A stretch of DNA of 64,000 nt from Actinophytocola algeriensis (GCF_014203735.1 NZ_JACHJQ010000011.1:124001-188000); one strand, 5' to 3'. Positions 40,095 through 49,609 are shown, counted from the stretch's first letter. Notes: a model not told the origin generated them from the letters alone. Numbers and translations: made by a program.

Positions 40095-41015
40095 TCAGCG
40101 CACGAGCAGCGAACGCATGGGCGGCCGGTCCGCGACCACCACACCGGACGTGTCCGGCAGCCACTCGTCGGCCACCTGCACGAACTGCGTCAGCTCACCC
40201 GCGTGCGACGGGAGCATGCCGCAGCGCGCCAGTGCCGTGCCCAGGATCTGCCGCGCCATCAGGCCCAGCGCGCGCAGCGGCTGGTTGCGGTGCCTGCGCA
40301 CACCCAGGTTGACCTGCGCGATCCCGTTCAGCCCGACGATGCCGTGCGCGTCGAGCAGCAGGCCGATCTCCACGCCGTAGCCGGACGCGAACGGCACCGA
40401 CTCCAGCAGCTGCCGCGTCCCCGCGTACTCGCCGCCGAGCGGCTGGATCACGCCGGTCAGCTCGGGCCGCAGCGTCGACAGCAGCGGCCGCGCCATCAGC
40501 TCGGTCACCCGGCCGCCGCCGGAGCCCGAGGCACCTTCCGAGGTCAGCGGCCGCCGGTAGAAGCCCTTGACCAGGTGGATGTCCGGCTCCAGCAGCATCG
40601 GGCCGAGCAGCCTCGGCACGAACTCCGGGTCCGGGTCCACGAGGTCGGAGTCGAGGAACACCAGCAGGTCACCGGTGGTCGCGGCCAGGGAACGCCACAG
40701 GACCTCGCCCTTGCCGGGCACGGGTTCCAGCTCCGGCAGGACATCGGAGCGGCGCACCACGCGCGCGCCCGCCGCGAGCGACACCTCGACCGTGCGGTCC
40801 GTCGACCCGGAGTCGACCACGACCAGCTCGTCGACCAGGGAGCCGAGCAGCGGCCGGACCGACGCGATCACGTCGGCGACCGTCGCCTCCTCGTCCAGTG
40901 CCGGCAACACGACGCTGACGGTGCGGGAACCCTTGGCCGCCACCAGTTCCTCGACCGTCCATGATGGACTCTGCCAGGTCCGCTCCGCGAACCACGTGCG
41001 CGCGTCGGTGTGCAT
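40095..41015 (-). CDS. gpgS: Glucosyl-3-phosphoglycerate synthase
   Basis: A 306-residue GT-A glycosyltransferase (GT81) that transfers glucose to 3-phosphoglycerate, the first step towards glucosylglycerate and methylglucose lipopolysaccharides. Nucleotide-sugar binding is in SVVLPALDEEATVADVIAS and VVDSGSTDRTVE, the metal motif is VFLDSDLVDPDPEF, and GEYAGTRQLLESVPFASGYG matches family members. The ATG overlaps the folP2 stop by one base (TGATG). It equals Rv1208. Confidence 0.93.
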   Translation of the reverse strand: MHTDARTWFAERTWQSPSWTVEELVAAKGSRTVSVVLPALDEEATVADVIASVRPLLGSLVDELVVVDSGSTDRTVEVSLAAGARVVRRSDVLPELEPVPGKGEVLWRSLAATTGDLLVFLDSDLVDPDPEFVPRLLGPMLLEPDIHLVKGFYRRPLTSEGASGSGGGRVTELMARPLLSTLRPELTGVIQPLGGEYAGTRQLLESVPFASGYGVEIGLLLDAHGIVGLNGIAQVNLGVRRHRNQPLRALGLMARQILGTALARCGMLPSHAGELTQFVQVADEWLPDTSGVVVADRPPMRSLLVR

Positions 41016-41884
41016 CACGCCAGTGCCCGCAGGCATCGGGCGGGCGGGCGGGTGCCCCGGATACTCGCCACCATCTCGATTACCTTCCTGGTCCTGGCCA
41101 CCTCGTGCGCGCGGAACACGCGTGCGCCGGCCATTGCCGCGACGGAGGTCGCCGCGAGCGTGCCGTCCACCCGGTCGGTCACGTCCGCCCCGAGCGTCTC
41201 TCCGATGAAGTCCTTGTTGGACAACGCCATCAGCACCGGCCAGCCGGTGCCCACCAGCTCGTCGAGCCGCCGCAGCAGCTCGAGGCCGTGCCAGGTGTTC
41301 TTGCCGAAGTCGTGCGTCGGGTCGATCAGCACCCCTTCCCGTGGTACGCCGATGGCGACCATCCGCTCCGCGCGGGCGACGAGTTCCGCGGTCACCTCCG
41401 CCACCACGTCCAGGTACCGGACGCGGTGCGGGTCGGTGCGCGGGGTGGCGCCGCCGGTGTGGGAGCACACGATGCCGGCGCCGAACTCGGCCGCCACCTC
41501 GGCGAGCCGGGGGTCGGCGCCGGCCCACGTGTCGTTGACGATGTCCGCGCCGGCGGCGCACGCGGCGCGGCCGACCTCGTGCCGCCAGGTGTCGACGCTG
41601 ATCACGAGCCGCGGGTGGCGCTCGCGGACCTGCTCGACGAACGGCACGACCCGGCGGATCTCCTCGTCGGCGTCGACGTGCTCGCCGTGCGCGCCCGCCC
41701 GGACGCCGCCGACGTCGACGATGTCGGCGCCCTCGGCGACCACCCGGTCCACCGCGGCGAGTGCCTCGCGGTCACCGAAGGTGGCGCCCCGGTCGTAGAA
41801 GGAGTCCCTGGTGCGGTTGACGATCGCCATCACCAGTGCGCGGTCCTGGCTGACTTCCCGGCCACCGAAGCGAAGAGTGCTCAC
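41015..41884 (-). CDS. folP2: Dihydropteroate synthase homologue (FolP2)
   Basis: A 289-residue TIM-barrel protein of the pterin-binding family. It has MAIVNRTRDSFYDRGATFGD (the usual Asn-x-Thr-x-Asp-Ser-Phe), ADIVDVGGVRAG, ISVDTWRHEVGRAACAAGAD and DPTHDFGKNTWHG. These differ from true DHPS mainly in the Gly-Gly-Glu-Ser-x-Arg loop, here VGGVRAG. The mycobacterial FolP2 (Rv1207) lacks dihydropteroate synthase activity in reports I recall, so a related but different function is likely. It is co-translated with gpgS. Confidence 0.9.
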   Translation of the reverse strand: MSTLRFGGREVSQDRALVMAIVNRTRDSFYDRGATFGDREALAAVDRVVAEGADIVDVGGVRAGAHGEHVDADEEIRRVVPFVEQVRERHPRLVISVDTWRHEVGRAACAAGADIVNDTWAGADPRLAEVAAEFGAGIVCSHTGGATPRTDPHRVRYLDVVAEVTAELVARAERMVAIGVPREGVLIDPTHDFGKNTWHGLELLRRLDELVGTGWPVLMALSNKDFIGETLGADVTDRVDGTLAATSVAAMAGARVFRAHEVARTRKVIEMVASIRGTRPPARCLRALA

Positions 41885-41930
41885 GTCGCAAGGGTGCCAC
41901 GGGGCGCGGGGGAAAACCGGACGCGATACA

Positions 41931-41955
41931 CCGAGGTCACAATTGGTGACCTCGG
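41931..41955 (-). terminator. Terminator between the LOG gene and folP2
   Basis: A 10-bp perfect stem CCGAGGTCAC/GTGACCTCGG with loop AATTG. Confidence 0.7.
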
Positions 41956-41965
41956 GGAAACACCC

Positions 41966-42742
41966 TCAGTGCGTCTCTTCCCAGGCCTGGTAGGCCTCCT
42001 CGACCACCCGCACGGCGTCGTCGACGTCGTCGGTGAGGTGCAGCAGCGCGAGGTCCTTCTCGCCGATCTTGCCCTCGGTCAGGAGGCTGTCGCGCAGCCA
42101 GTTGTACAGCCCCTCCCAGTAGGACTGTCCGAAGAGGACGACCGGGAACTTGGTGACCTTCTTGGTCTGCACCAGGGTCAGCGCCTCGAAGAGCTCGTCG
42201 AGCGTGCCGAACCCGCCGGGCAGGCAGATGAACGCCTGCGAGTACTTGATGAACATCGTCTTGCGGGCGAAGAAGTACCGGAAGTTGACGCCGAGGTCCA
42301 CCCACGGGTTGAGGCCCTGCTCGAAGGGCAGTTCGATGCCGAGGCCGATCGACAGCCCGCCCGCCTCCGAGCAGCCGCGGTTGACCGCTTCCATCGCACC
42401 GGGCCCACCGCCGGTGATCGCGGCGTAACCGGCCTTGGCGAGCGCGGAGCCGATGTCCATACCGAGCTTGTACTCCGCGTGGTCCCGCTGGGTGCGGGCG
42501 GACCCGAACACGGTCACCGCGCGCGGTACCTCCGCCAGCGCGCCGAACCCCTCCACGAACTCGGCCTGGATGCGCAGGACCCGCCACGGGTCGGTGTGCA
42601 CCCAGTCGCCCTTGCCCCGGGAGTCGAGCAGCCGCTGGTCGGTCGTCGACGCCTCGTCGCGCCGTGACCTGCGCAGCACCACCGGTCCGCGCTGCTTCTC
42701 CGCCGGGTGCTCGTTGTCCTCGTCCTCGTGCTCGATGCTCAT
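41966..42742 (-). CDS. LOG-family nucleoside monophosphate phosphoribohydrolase
   Basis: A 258-residue lysine-decarboxylase-like (TIGR00730) protein. Signature segments are AITGGGPGAMEAVNRG and the catalytic FICLPGGFGTLDELFEALT. LOG proteins release bases from nucleoside 5'-monophosphates, including cytokinin precursors; Rv1205 is the mycobacterial homologue and makes cytokinins. The N-terminus (about 60 residues, charged) is longer than in short LOGs. ATG 42742 (MSIEHEDEDNEH) is chosen over 42790. A NADAR N-glycosidase gene lies 10 bp upstream on the same strand. Confidence 0.9.
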   Translation of the reverse strand: MSIEHEDEDNEHPAEKQRGPVVLRRSRRDEASTTDQRLLDSRGKGDWVHTDPWRVLRIQAEFVEGFGALAEVPRAVTVFGSARTQRDHAEYKLGMDIGSALAKAGYAAITGGGPGAMEAVNRGCSEAGGLSIGLGIELPFEQGLNPWVDLGVNFRYFFARKTMFIKYSQAFICLPGGFGTLDELFEALTLVQTKKVTKFPVVLFGQSYWEGLYNWLRDSLLTEGKIGEKDLALLHLTDDVDDAVRVVEEAYQAWEETH

Positions 42743-42752
42743 CCGCGCGATT

Positions 42753-43319
42753 CTATGCGTTGTCCCCGACGAGAACGTTGCGCACTTCACCCAGTGCGAA
42801 GCCGAGCAGGTTAAGACCGCGCCACTTCGCGGGATCCCCGGCGCGTGGGTCGTCCGCCTTCAGGCCGATGCCCCAGACGCGGTCGAGCGGGCTGGCCTCG
42901 ACGAGCACGCGTTCTCCGGTGCCGAGCAGGAACGCGCGCATCTCGTGGTGCTGGGAGAACTTGAGGGTGTTGCCGTCGACGACGATGTCGGAGCGCTGGG
43001 CTTCCCAGGTGGCCTGGTCGAAGTTCCTGACCTGGCGGCCGAGGTCCTTGGCCTGCTTCGGGTGGCCGGCGGTGAGGATCCGCGCCGCGGTGCGCTGGTC
43101 GTCGAACATGACCGCCTTGCGCCACATCATGTAGTGCTCCGCGGTCGCGAAGGTGTGCTCGTCCTCGGTGAACGGCGAGGGGAACCACTGGCTGAGACAG
43201 CCCTTGCCGGAGGCGGGACCCTGGTGGCCCCAGAAGAACAGGAAACGGACCTGTTCACCGGCGGCGATGGCCTTCTCCACGTCGGCCGCGGAACGAGCGG
43301 TGGCACGCATGCGGCACAT
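42753..43319 (-). CDS. NADAR-family (YbiA-like) N-glycosidase
   Basis: A 188-residue protein. Conserved segments are LFFWGHQGPASGKGCLSQWF, FATAEHYMMWRKAVMF, AGHPKQAKDLGRQVRNFDQA and SPLDRVWGIGLKADDP, all typical of the family. Members cleave N-glycosidic bonds: YbiA/RibX types act on riboflavin intermediates, and others remove ADP-ribose from guanine in nucleic acids. Which applies here is unknown. The ATG at 43310 is an alternative start. Only 10 bp separate it from the LOG gene, so co-expression is likely. Confidence 0.87.
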   Translation of the reverse strand: MCRMRATARSAADVEKAIAAGEQVRFLFFWGHQGPASGKGCLSQWFPSPFTEDEHTFATAEHYMMWRKAVMFDDQRTAARILTAGHPKQAKDLGRQVRNFDQATWEAQRSDIVVDGNTLKFSQHHEMRAFLLGTGERVLVEASPLDRVWGIGLKADDPRAGDPAKWRGLNLLGFALGEVRNVLVGDNA

Positions 43320-43331
43320 GGTGGCCCACGG

Positions 43332-43697
43332 TCACGGCCGGGGGCGAACGAATTCGAAACCGGGCGCCTGCTCCCACTCGCCGACGTAGATGACGTCGAA
43401 CGAGTCGAAGCTGTTGATGCGGACCTTGAGCACGAGGTCGTCCTTGATGGAGACGAAGAGCTCGGCAGGCCGCCAGTAGTCGTCGACGAGCTGGTGCGTG
43501 CGGAACAGGGTCCGGTCGACCATCGAGAAGAGCGCGGCGTAGACGGCGTTGCGGCGGGTCGGGGTGGCGGTCTCGCTCCACTCGGCGAGGATCTCGGCGC
43601 CGGAGTGCATCTGGAACGGGGTGCTGGCGACGGCGTCAGCAGCGTCGTTTTCGGAGGCTTCGGGCTGGTTCTGGAAGTCGCTCATCTCGGTACCCAT
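43332..43697 (-). CDS. Small conserved hypothetical protein (DUF6235-like)
   Basis: A 121-residue soluble protein. An acidic N-terminus (MSDFQNQPEASENDAAD) is followed by a compact domain: AEILAEWSETATPTRRNAVY, AALFSMVDRTLF, ELFVSIKDDLVLKVRINSFD and FDVIYVGEWEQAPGFE. It resembles small proteins I associate with Pseudonocardiales genomes, without known function. ATG 43697 has GGAAG a few bases upstream; ATG 43685 is the alternative. It ends 12 bp before the NADAR start, and may form an operon with NADAR and LOG. Confidence 0.7.
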   Translation of the reverse strand: MGTEMSDFQNQPEASENDAADAVASTPFQMHSGAEILAEWSETATPTRRNAVYAALFSMVDRTLFRTHQLVDDYWRPAELFVSIKDDLVLKVRINSFDSFDVIYVGEWEQAPGFEFVRPRP

Positions 43698-43811
43698 TTT
43701 CTTCCGGAGGTGCTCGCTGCCTGACACTTCTAAAGATAACGGCGTTGCATAACACCGTCAACGAAAGGCAGCGCGAAAACGCGGGGACCGCACGATCGAA
43801 GAAATCCGAGG

Positions 43812-44876
43812 TCAGGACAGGAAGCTGACCAGCACCTCCGTGCAGCGGGTGATGTCCGCGACCGGCACGAACTCCTGCTGCGTGTGGGCCAGCGTCGGGT
43901 CGCCGGGGCCGAAGTTCACCGCGGGCATGCCCAGCGCGGCGAAGCGGGCCACGTCCGTCCAGCCCAGCTTCGCGACCGGCTCACCACCGGCGGCGGCCAC
44001 CAGCTCCGCCGCGGCGGGCGCCGACAGACCGGGCAGCGCACCGGGCGCCACGTCGGTCACGTGCACGTCGTAGCCCGCGAACACCTCGCGCAGGTGGGCC
44101 TCCGCCTGCGCCGGGCCGCGGTCCGGCGCGAACCGGTGGTTGACGGTCAGCACCGCCGCGTCCGGGACCACGTTGCCGCTCACGCCGCCGCCGACGCGCA
44201 CCGCCTGCAGGCCCTCCCGGTAGACGCAACCGTCGATGTCGACCGTGCGGGCCTCGTAGGCGGTCAGTGTCGCCAGGGCGCCGGACAGCGCGTGGATCGC
44301 GTTGTCGCCCATCCACCCGCGCGCGGTGTGCGCCCGCCTGCCGGTCGTGCGGACCTCGATCCGCATCGTGCCCTGGCAGCCCGCCTCCACCACGGCGTTC
44401 GACGGCTCGCCCACGATCGCCAGGTCGCCGGACAGCCACTCCGGCAGGTCGCGCTCGATGCGGCCGAGACCGTTGCGGTCGGCCTCGATCTCCTCGCAGT
44501 CGTAGAACACGAACGTGACGTCGTGGCGCGGGTCCGGCAGCGTCGCGGCGGCGTGCAGCAGGACCGCGTCACCGCTCTTCATGTCCACTGTGCCGAGGCC
44601 GTGCAGGAACCCGTCGGTCCGCGTCAGCGGCAGGTTGTCGTTGACCGGCACGGTGTCCAGGTGGCCGGCCAGGACCACCCGCGACGGGCGGCCGAGCGTG
44701 GTTCGGGCCAGCACCGAGTTGCCGGATCGGATCACCTCGAGGTGCTTCGCCTGGGTGCGCAGCGCGGTCTCGACGGACTCCGCGATCAGCGCCTCGTCCT
44801 CGGACACGCTGGGGATGTCCACCAGTGCGGCGGTCAGCTCGACAGGGTCACCGGCAAGATCGAGTTCAACGGGCAC
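43812..44876 (-). CDS. dapE: Succinyl-diaminopimelate desuccinylase
   Basis: A 354-residue M20 metallopeptidase-fold enzyme of the lysine/diaminopimelate pathway. Zinc ligands are His in [11 protein letters not shown], Asp in GTVDMKSGD, Glu in CEEIE (catalytic base and ligand), Glu in VGEPSNAV and His in [15 protein letters not shown] 44876 ([20 protein letters not shown]) gives the exact length I recall for the mycobacterial enzyme; the frame is open upstream to 45152, antisense to dapD. It diverges from dapD across 43 bp, so the promoters must nearly touch. Confidence 0.94.
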   Translation of the reverse strand: MPVELDLAGDPVELTAALVDIPSVSEDEALIAESVETALRTQAKHLEVIRSGNSVLARTTLGRPSRVVLAGHLDTVPVNDNLPLTRTDGFLHGLGTVDMKSGDAVLLHAAATLPDPRHDVTFVFYDCEEIEADRNGLGRIERDLPEWLSGDLAIVGEPSNAVVEAGCQGTMRIEVRTTGRRAHTARGWMGDNAIHALSGALATLTAYEARTVDIDGCVYREGLQAVRVGGGVSGNVVPDAAVLTVNHRFAPDRGPAQAEAHLREVFAGYDVHVTDVAPGALPGLSAPAAAELVAAAGGEPVAKLGWTDVARFAALGMPAVNFGPGDPTLAHTQQEFVPVADITRCTEVLVSFLS

Positions 44877-44919
44877 GCCCGAGACGCTACCGCGCACGCC
44901 TGCGGCTACCGTTGCGGCC

Positions 44920-45891
44920 GTGACTAGTGCAGACACCACCGGAGCGATCGGCGTCGGCCTCGCGACGGTCACCGACGACGGCACCGTGCTCGACACCTGG
45001 TTCCCGAACCCCAAGCTGGACGACAACGCCGTGCCCGGCACCCAGCGCCTCTCCGAGCAGCAGGCGGCGGACGAGCTCGGCGCCGGGGTTTCGGCGCTGC
45101 TCGGCCCGGACGACGACCGGGCCGTCGAGGTGGTCGCGGTGCGCACCGGCACGACCGACCTGTCCGCGCCGCCCGCCGACGCCTACGACGTCTACCTGCG
45201 CCTGCACCTGCTGTCGGCGCGCCTGGTCCAGCCGCACGGGTGCAACCTCGACGGCGTCTTCGGGCTGCTGTCCAACGTCGTGTGGACCAACCACGGGCCG
45301 TGCCGCGTCGACGGCTTCTCCGCCACCCGCCTGCGGCTGCGGGCCCGAGGGCCGGTCACCGTGTACGGGGTCGACAAGTTCCCCAGGATGGTCGACTACG
45401 TGATCCCGGCCGGGGTGCGGATCGGCGACGCGGACCGGGTCCGGCTCGGCGCGCACCTCGCCACCGGCACGACCGTCATGCACGAGGGCTTCGTCAACTA
45501 CAACGCGGGCACGCTGGGCGCGTCCATGGTCGAGGGCCGGATCTCGGCTGGCGTCGTGGTCGGTGACGGGTCCGACGTCGGCGGTGGCGCGTCGATCATG
45601 GGCACGCTGTCCGGCGGCGGCAAGGAGACCATCGCGCTCGGCGCGGGCTGCCTCATCGGCGCGAACGCGGGCATCGGGATCTCGCTCGGCGACAACTGCA
45701 TCGTCGAGGCCGGGCTGTACGTCACGGCCGGGACGAAGGTGACGCGGCCGGACGGGACGCTCGTGAAGGCCAGAGAGCTGTCCGGAATGGACAACCTGCT
45801 GTTCCGCCGCAACTCCTCGACCGGTGCTGTCGAGGTCGTGGAGCGGACCGGGGCCGGCGTCGAACTCAACGCCGCGTTGCACGCGAACTAA
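44920..45891 (+). CDS. dapD: Tetrahydrodipicolinate N-succinyltransferase
   Basis: A 323-residue left-handed beta-helix acyltransferase. [19 protein letters not shown] begins the N-terminal domain, and the beta-helix contains [20 protein letters not shown] and [20 protein letters not shown], almost identical to mycobacterial DapD (Rv1201c). It works with DapC and DapE, both in this window. GTG 44920 is chosen as the family start. The next gene follows after 14 bp. Confidence 0.95.
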   Translation: MTSADTTGAIGVGLATVTDDGTVLDTWFPNPKLDDNAVPGTQRLSEQQAADELGAGVSALLGPDDDRAVEVVAVRTGTTDLSAPPADAYDVYLRLHLLSARLVQPHGCNLDGVFGLLSNVVWTNHGPCRVDGFSATRLRLRARGPVTVYGVDKFPRMVDYVIPAGVRIGDADRVRLGAHLATGTTVMHEGFVNYNAGTLGASMVEGRISAGVVVGDGSDVGGGASIMGTLSGGGKETIALGAGCLIGANAGIGISLGDNCIVEAGLYVTAGTKVTRPDGTLVKARELSGMDNLLFRRNSSTGAVEVVERTGAGVELNAALHAN

Positions 45892-45905
45892 CTAGCATCG
45901 GGTGC

Positions 45906-46712
45906 ATGCCCGTTGACCTGCTGCGTGCCCGGCTGGACGAGCAACTGACCGAACTGCGCGTCCACGCCGAGGTCGCCCTGGCCGACACCGACCCGGAAGG
46001 CGTGCACCAGCTGCGGGTCGCCGTCCGGCGGGCCCGGGCCGTGCTGAAGACGTCCGGCGGGTTCGACGAGCTGCGTGCCGGGCTGCGCTGGTTCTTCGGG
46101 CGGCTCGGCACGCTGCGTGACCTGGACGTGCTGCTGATGCGGTTCCGCGGCGACACGTCCGGGTTCTCGCCGGACGAGCTGGCGGCGTTCGAGCGGCTGC
46201 TCCACGGGCTGGTGGAGGACCGGGAGAAGGCGCTGCGGCGCGTGACCAGGACCCTGCGGGGGAAGCGGTACGCGAAGCTCCTCGATGAGCTGGCCGCGGT
46301 CGCGCCGTCCGGTGGTGGCGAGGCCGGTGCGGACCTGGTCGCGGAGATCGCGAAGCCGCACGACCGGCTGCGCGCCGAGATCGCGGCCATCGGCACCGAC
46401 CCCTCCGACGAGCAGCTGCACGACCTGCGGATCCTCGGGAAGAAGCTGCGGTACGTCGCGGAGATGGCGACCGGCAGGCAGGCGCGGGCGCTCGTGAAGG
46501 CCACCAGGAGGTTCCAGGACGTGCTGGGTGAGTTCCACGACGCCTGTGTCGCCGAGGAACGGCTGCGGGCACTGACTCCTGGCGACCTGGACGAGGCGTT
46601 CGTGGCGGGCCGGCTCGTCGAGCGGGAACGCGTCAAGCAGCTGGAGATGCGCGCGGCCTGGTACAGCGCGTGGCTGGCTGTGGACCGGCGGGCGCTGGCG
46701 CTACGCGAGTAG
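45906..46712 (+). CDS. CHAD-domain protein
   Basis: A 268-residue all-helical protein. The two CHAD repeats carry HQLRVAVRRARAVLKTSGGF, LGTLRDLDVLL and HDLRILGKKLRYVAEMA, with the conserved His, Arg and Lys that bind polyphosphate. CHAD proteins associate with polyphosphate granules. No CYTH partner is nearby. It follows dapD by 14 bp and probably shares its transcript; its 3' end overlaps the convergent dapC by 12 bp. Confidence 0.9.
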   Translation: MPVDLLRARLDEQLTELRVHAEVALADTDPEGVHQLRVAVRRARAVLKTSGGFDELRAGLRWFFGRLGTLRDLDVLLMRFRGDTSGFSPDELAAFERLLHGLVEDREKALRRVTRTLRGKRYAKLLDELAAVAPSGGGEAGADLVAEIAKPHDRLRAEIAAIGTDPSDEQLHDLRILGKKLRYVAEMATGRQARALVKATRRFQDVLGEFHDACVAEERLRALTPGDLDEAFVAGRLVERERVKQLEMRAAWYSAWLAVDRRALALRE

Positions 46713-47798
46713 GCGCGCCGCGGCGGTCTCGACGCGTTCGTCGGTCGCCGTGAGCGCGACGCGGACGTGCCGGTCGCCGGCCGGGCCGTAGAACGTGCCG
46801 GGCGCGGCCAGGATGCCGCGTGCCGCGAGCCAGTCCACGGTGGTCCACGCGTCCTCGCCGCGGGTCGACCACAGGTACAGGCCCGCCTCGGAGTGGTCGA
46901 CGGTGAACCCGGCCGACTCCAGCGCGGGCCGCAGCACCGCCCTGCGCGCCGCGTAGGCGGCCTTCTGCGTGGCCACGTGCTCGTCGTCGGTGAGCGCGGC
47001 CGTCATCGCCGCCTGCACCGGGTGCGGGACGATCATGCCCGCGTGCTTGCGGACCGCGAGCAACCGCTCTACCAGAGCCGGGTCGCCGGTCACGTACCCC
47101 GCCCGGTACCCGGCGAGGTTCGAGGACTTCGACAGCGAGTGCACCGCCAGCAGGCCGTCGTGCGAGCCGCCGGACACCGACTCGTGCAGCACCGACACCG
47201 GCTCTGACTCCCAGCCCAGCGCCAGGTAGCACTCGTCGGACACCACGACGGTGCCGCGCTCACGGGCCCAGTCGACGACCTTGCGCAGGTGCTCGGGCGG
47301 CAGGACCCGGCCGGTCGGGTTGGACGGGGAGTTCAGCCACAGCAGCTTCGGTCTGGCGGGCCCGGCGGCGACCGTGCTGTCGGTCCGCAGGATGTCCGCG
47401 CCGGCCAGGCGTGCCCCGACCTCGTACGTCGGGTACGCCAGCGACGGGAGCACCACCAGGTCGCCCGCGCCGACGCCGAGCAGCGTCGGCAGCCACGCGA
47501 CCAGCTCCTTCGAGCCGATCGTGGGCAGCACCGAGACCGGATCGACCAGCACCCCGTACCGCCGCGCGAGCGCGTCGGCTGCGGCCTGGCGCAGGGCGGG
47601 GGTGCCGTGGGTGGTCGGGTAGCCGGGGATCCACGCGGCGCCGGTCAGCGCCTCCTGGATGACCGGGGGCACCGGGTCGACCGGCGTGCCCACGGACAGG
47701 TCCACGAGGCCGTCCGGATGCGCGCCTGCCTTCGCGCCGGCCTCGGCCAGCGTGTCCCACGGAAAGTCCGGGAGCCGGGCTTCGAGGGCACCGCTCAT
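46701..47798 (-). CDS. dapC: Succinyldiaminopimelate transaminase
   Basis: A 365-residue fold-type I aminotransferase. Features are VDLSVGTPVDPVPP at the N-terminus, NSPSNPTGRVLPPEHL, the PLP Asp in VVSDECYLALG and the Schiff-base lysine in AVHSLSKSSNLAGYRAGYV. It equals Rv1178 and follows the ferredoxin gene as in mycobacteria. It converts N-succinyl-2-amino-6-ketopimelate to the diamino form, the step between DapD and DapE. The identification rests on sequence and context together. Confidence 0.92.
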   Translation of the reverse strand: MSGALEARLPDFPWDTLAEAGAKAGAHPDGLVDLSVGTPVDPVPPVIQEALTGAAWIPGYPTTHGTPALRQAAADALARRYGVLVDPVSVLPTIGSKELVAWLPTLLGVGAGDLVVLPSLAYPTYEVGARLAGADILRTDSTVAAGPARPKLLWLNSPSNPTGRVLPPEHLRKVVDWARERGTVVVSDECYLALGWESEPVSVLHESVSGGSHDGLLAVHSLSKSSNLAGYRAGYVTGDPALVERLLAVRKHAGMIVPHPVQAAMTAALTDDEHVATQKAAYAARRAVLRPALESAGFTVDHSEAGLYLWSTRGEDAWTTVDWLAARGILAAPGTFYGPAGDRHVRVALTATDERVETAAARLLA

Positions 47799-47961
47799 CG
47801 CGAACCAGTCCGGCGCCGGTCACACCCCGGCGTGCCCACGCCGGGGAGGCGAGGAGCACGCACCGTCGCGTCCGGGGTCCGCCCCGCGACACGACGGCGG
47901 ACCGATCCGGCGAACGTGGCGGAGCCACCGAGCAGGCCGGGCCCAGAGGGCAGCGTCCTGC

Positions 47962-48288
47962 TCACTCGTCGTGCTGGACGGGTGCCAGGTCCTTGATCCA
48001 CTGCGGGTCGTTGGGCGTCTTGCCCACCTTGGCCGCGCCGCCCGGCGAGCCGAGCTCGTCGAAGAAGTCGACGTTGGCCTTGGTGTAGTCCTTCCACTGG
48101 TCGGGGACGTCGTCCTCGTAGTAGATGGCCTCCACCGGGCACACCGGCTCACACGCGCCGCAGTCCACGCACTCGTCGGGGTGGATGTAGAGCATCCGGT
48201 CACCCTCGTAGATGCAGTCGACCGGGCACTCCTCGATGCATGCCTTGTCGAGCAGGTCGACGCACGGCTCAGCGATCACGTAGGTCAC
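47962..48288 (-). CDS. fdxC: 7Fe (3Fe-4S/4Fe-4S) ferredoxin
   Basis: A 108-residue ferredoxin. The N-terminal cluster motif is in [20 protein letters not shown] and the second in [20 protein letters not shown]; the C-terminal extension [10 protein letters not shown] is usual for actinobacterial FdxC. It equals Rv1177. Electron donors could include the FNR-like protein at 33731-34726 (inference). No promoter motif is obvious in the 86 bp upstream. Confidence 0.95.
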   Translation of the reverse strand: MTYVIAEPCVDLLDKACIEECPVDCIYEGDRMLYIHPDECVDCGACEPVCPVEAIYYEDDVPDQWKDYTKANVDFFDELGSPGGAAKVGKTPNDPQWIKDLAPVQHDE

Positions 48289-48374
48289 TGCTTCTCCTGT
48301 TTGATGTCCAGCGTGTCCAGCAAGGCACGAGGTTACCGGCCGCCGCTAGTATCCCTCTCAGCGATCGCCTCGCA

Positions 48375-48770
48375 TCACTGTGGGGCGGTGAGTGTGGTGG
48401 CGAGCACTCTGCCCAGCACGATCGCCGACGGCAGAGCCCCGCACGCGAACAGCAGCAGCGACCGCCAGTCCGAGATCAGCACCATGTCACCGCCGGGGCC
48501 GAACATGCCGAAGATCGCCACCACGACGATCCACGCGAGCAGCGGAGCGGCCGCGACCAGCAGCTTCGGCGACAGCCTACCCGCCACCGACACGAGCCAC
48601 GGCGTCGTCAGCGCGGCCACGAGCGCGCTCAGGGGCACGGGCACGCCGCCCAGCGCGTTGGGCAGCACGTAGCCGTCGAACCGCAGCGGCAGGAACAGCA
48701 GCTCCACCACCGCGAGCACCGCGGCGTCCACCACGAGGACGGCGAGGGTCAGCCAGTTCCGCACCGTCAC
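48375..48770 (-). CDS. Small membrane protein coupled to mshB
   Basis: A 131-residue protein with four helices: WLTLAVLVVDAAVLAVVELL, PVPLSALVAALTTPWLVSVA, LLVAAAPLLAWIVVVAIFGM and LLLFACGALPSAIVLGRVLA. GTG 48770 overlaps the mshB stop (GTGA), so translation is coupled. It corresponds in position to Rv1171, a conserved membrane protein of unknown function. The frame is open upstream within mshB, which is not a likely start. Confidence 0.82.
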   Translation of the reverse strand: MTVRNWLTLAVLVVDAAVLAVVELLFLPLRFDGYVLPNALGGVPVPLSALVAALTTPWLVSVAGRLSPKLLVAAAPLLAWIVVVAIFGMFGPGGDMVLISDWRSLLLFACGALPSAIVLGRVLATTLTAPQ

Positions 48771-49609
48771 TGGAGCCCGCCGAACAGGTCGGTCCCCGCG
48801 CCGTCCCCCGCGCCGCGGCCGAGGAGGTAGAACTCGGCCGGCGGCAGCGGCTGCGCGATGCCGTTGGACAGCGCGTACGCCTGCGCGCCGTCCTGGCCCT
48901 GCCACACGCTGACCTGCGTCGAGTGCGCAGCGAGCGCCGCGAGCTTCACCGACAGCACGTCGGCGGTGTCGATGGTGGTGGTGATCGCCGCGTCGTCGGT
49001 GACCGGCAGCTCGCCGGGCCCCGGTAACCGGAACGGCAGCCCGTCACGGCCGGCGAGCGCGGCGACGCCCTCCTCGGTGGCGCGCCGCGACGTGACCGCG
49101 AAGAACACCCGGTCCACCTCGGCACCGCACGCGGCCATCGTGACCTCGTGGGCGCGGATGTGGTCGGGGTGGCCGTAGCCGCCGTCCGGGCCGTAGGTGA
49201 CCACGACCTGCGGCCGCACGTCCGCGATCACCTCGGCCAGCGCGGCGGCCTGTTCCGCCAGGTCACCACCCGCGAAGGCCCTCGGGTGGGCGTTGGCGCC
49301 GACACCGGCCATGCCGGAGTCGCGCCAGCGGCCCACCCCGCCGAGCCAGCGGTGGTCGGAGACGCCGAGTGCGGCGCACGCGGCCCGCAGCTCGCCGATG
49401 CGGTACCCGCCGAGCTGGTCGGCGGCGTCGGTGGCCAGCCCTCTCAGGCTGTCCGGGATGACCTCGCCCTCCTCACCCAGCGTGCACGTGACCAGCGTGA
49501 CCTGCACACCGGCGGCCGCGTACCGGGCGATGGTGCCGCCGGTCCACAGGCTCTCGTCGTCGGGGTGCGCGTGCACGAGCAGGAGTCGTGGCGCTGTGGA
49601 GAGGGTCAT
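48767..49609 (-). CDS. mshB: N-acetyl-glucosaminyl-inositol deacetylase (mycothiol synthesis)
   Basis: A 280-residue zinc deacetylase that removes acetate from GlcNAc-inositol in mycothiol biosynthesis. Metal binding is by AHPDDE near residue 14 and by PDGGYGHPDHIRAHEVT; TLVTCTLGEEGEVIPDSL is typical of MshB and distinguishes it from Mca. The ATG overlaps the stop of the upstream permease by one base (TGATG), and its stop overlaps the next start, so three genes are coupled. It equals Rv1170. Confidence 0.94.
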   Translation of the reverse strand: MTLSTAPRLLLVHAHPDDESLWTGGTIARYAAAGVQVTLVTCTLGEEGEVIPDSLRGLATDAADQLGGYRIGELRAACAALGVSDHRWLGGVGRWRDSGMAGVGANAHPRAFAGGDLAEQAAALAEVIADVRPQVVVTYGPDGGYGHPDHIRAHEVTMAACGAEVDRVFFAVTSRRATEEGVAALAGRDGLPFRLPGPGELPVTDDAAITTTIDTADVLSVKLAALAAHSTQVSVWQGQDGAQAYALSNGIAQPLPPAEFYLLGRGAGDGAGTDLFGGLQ

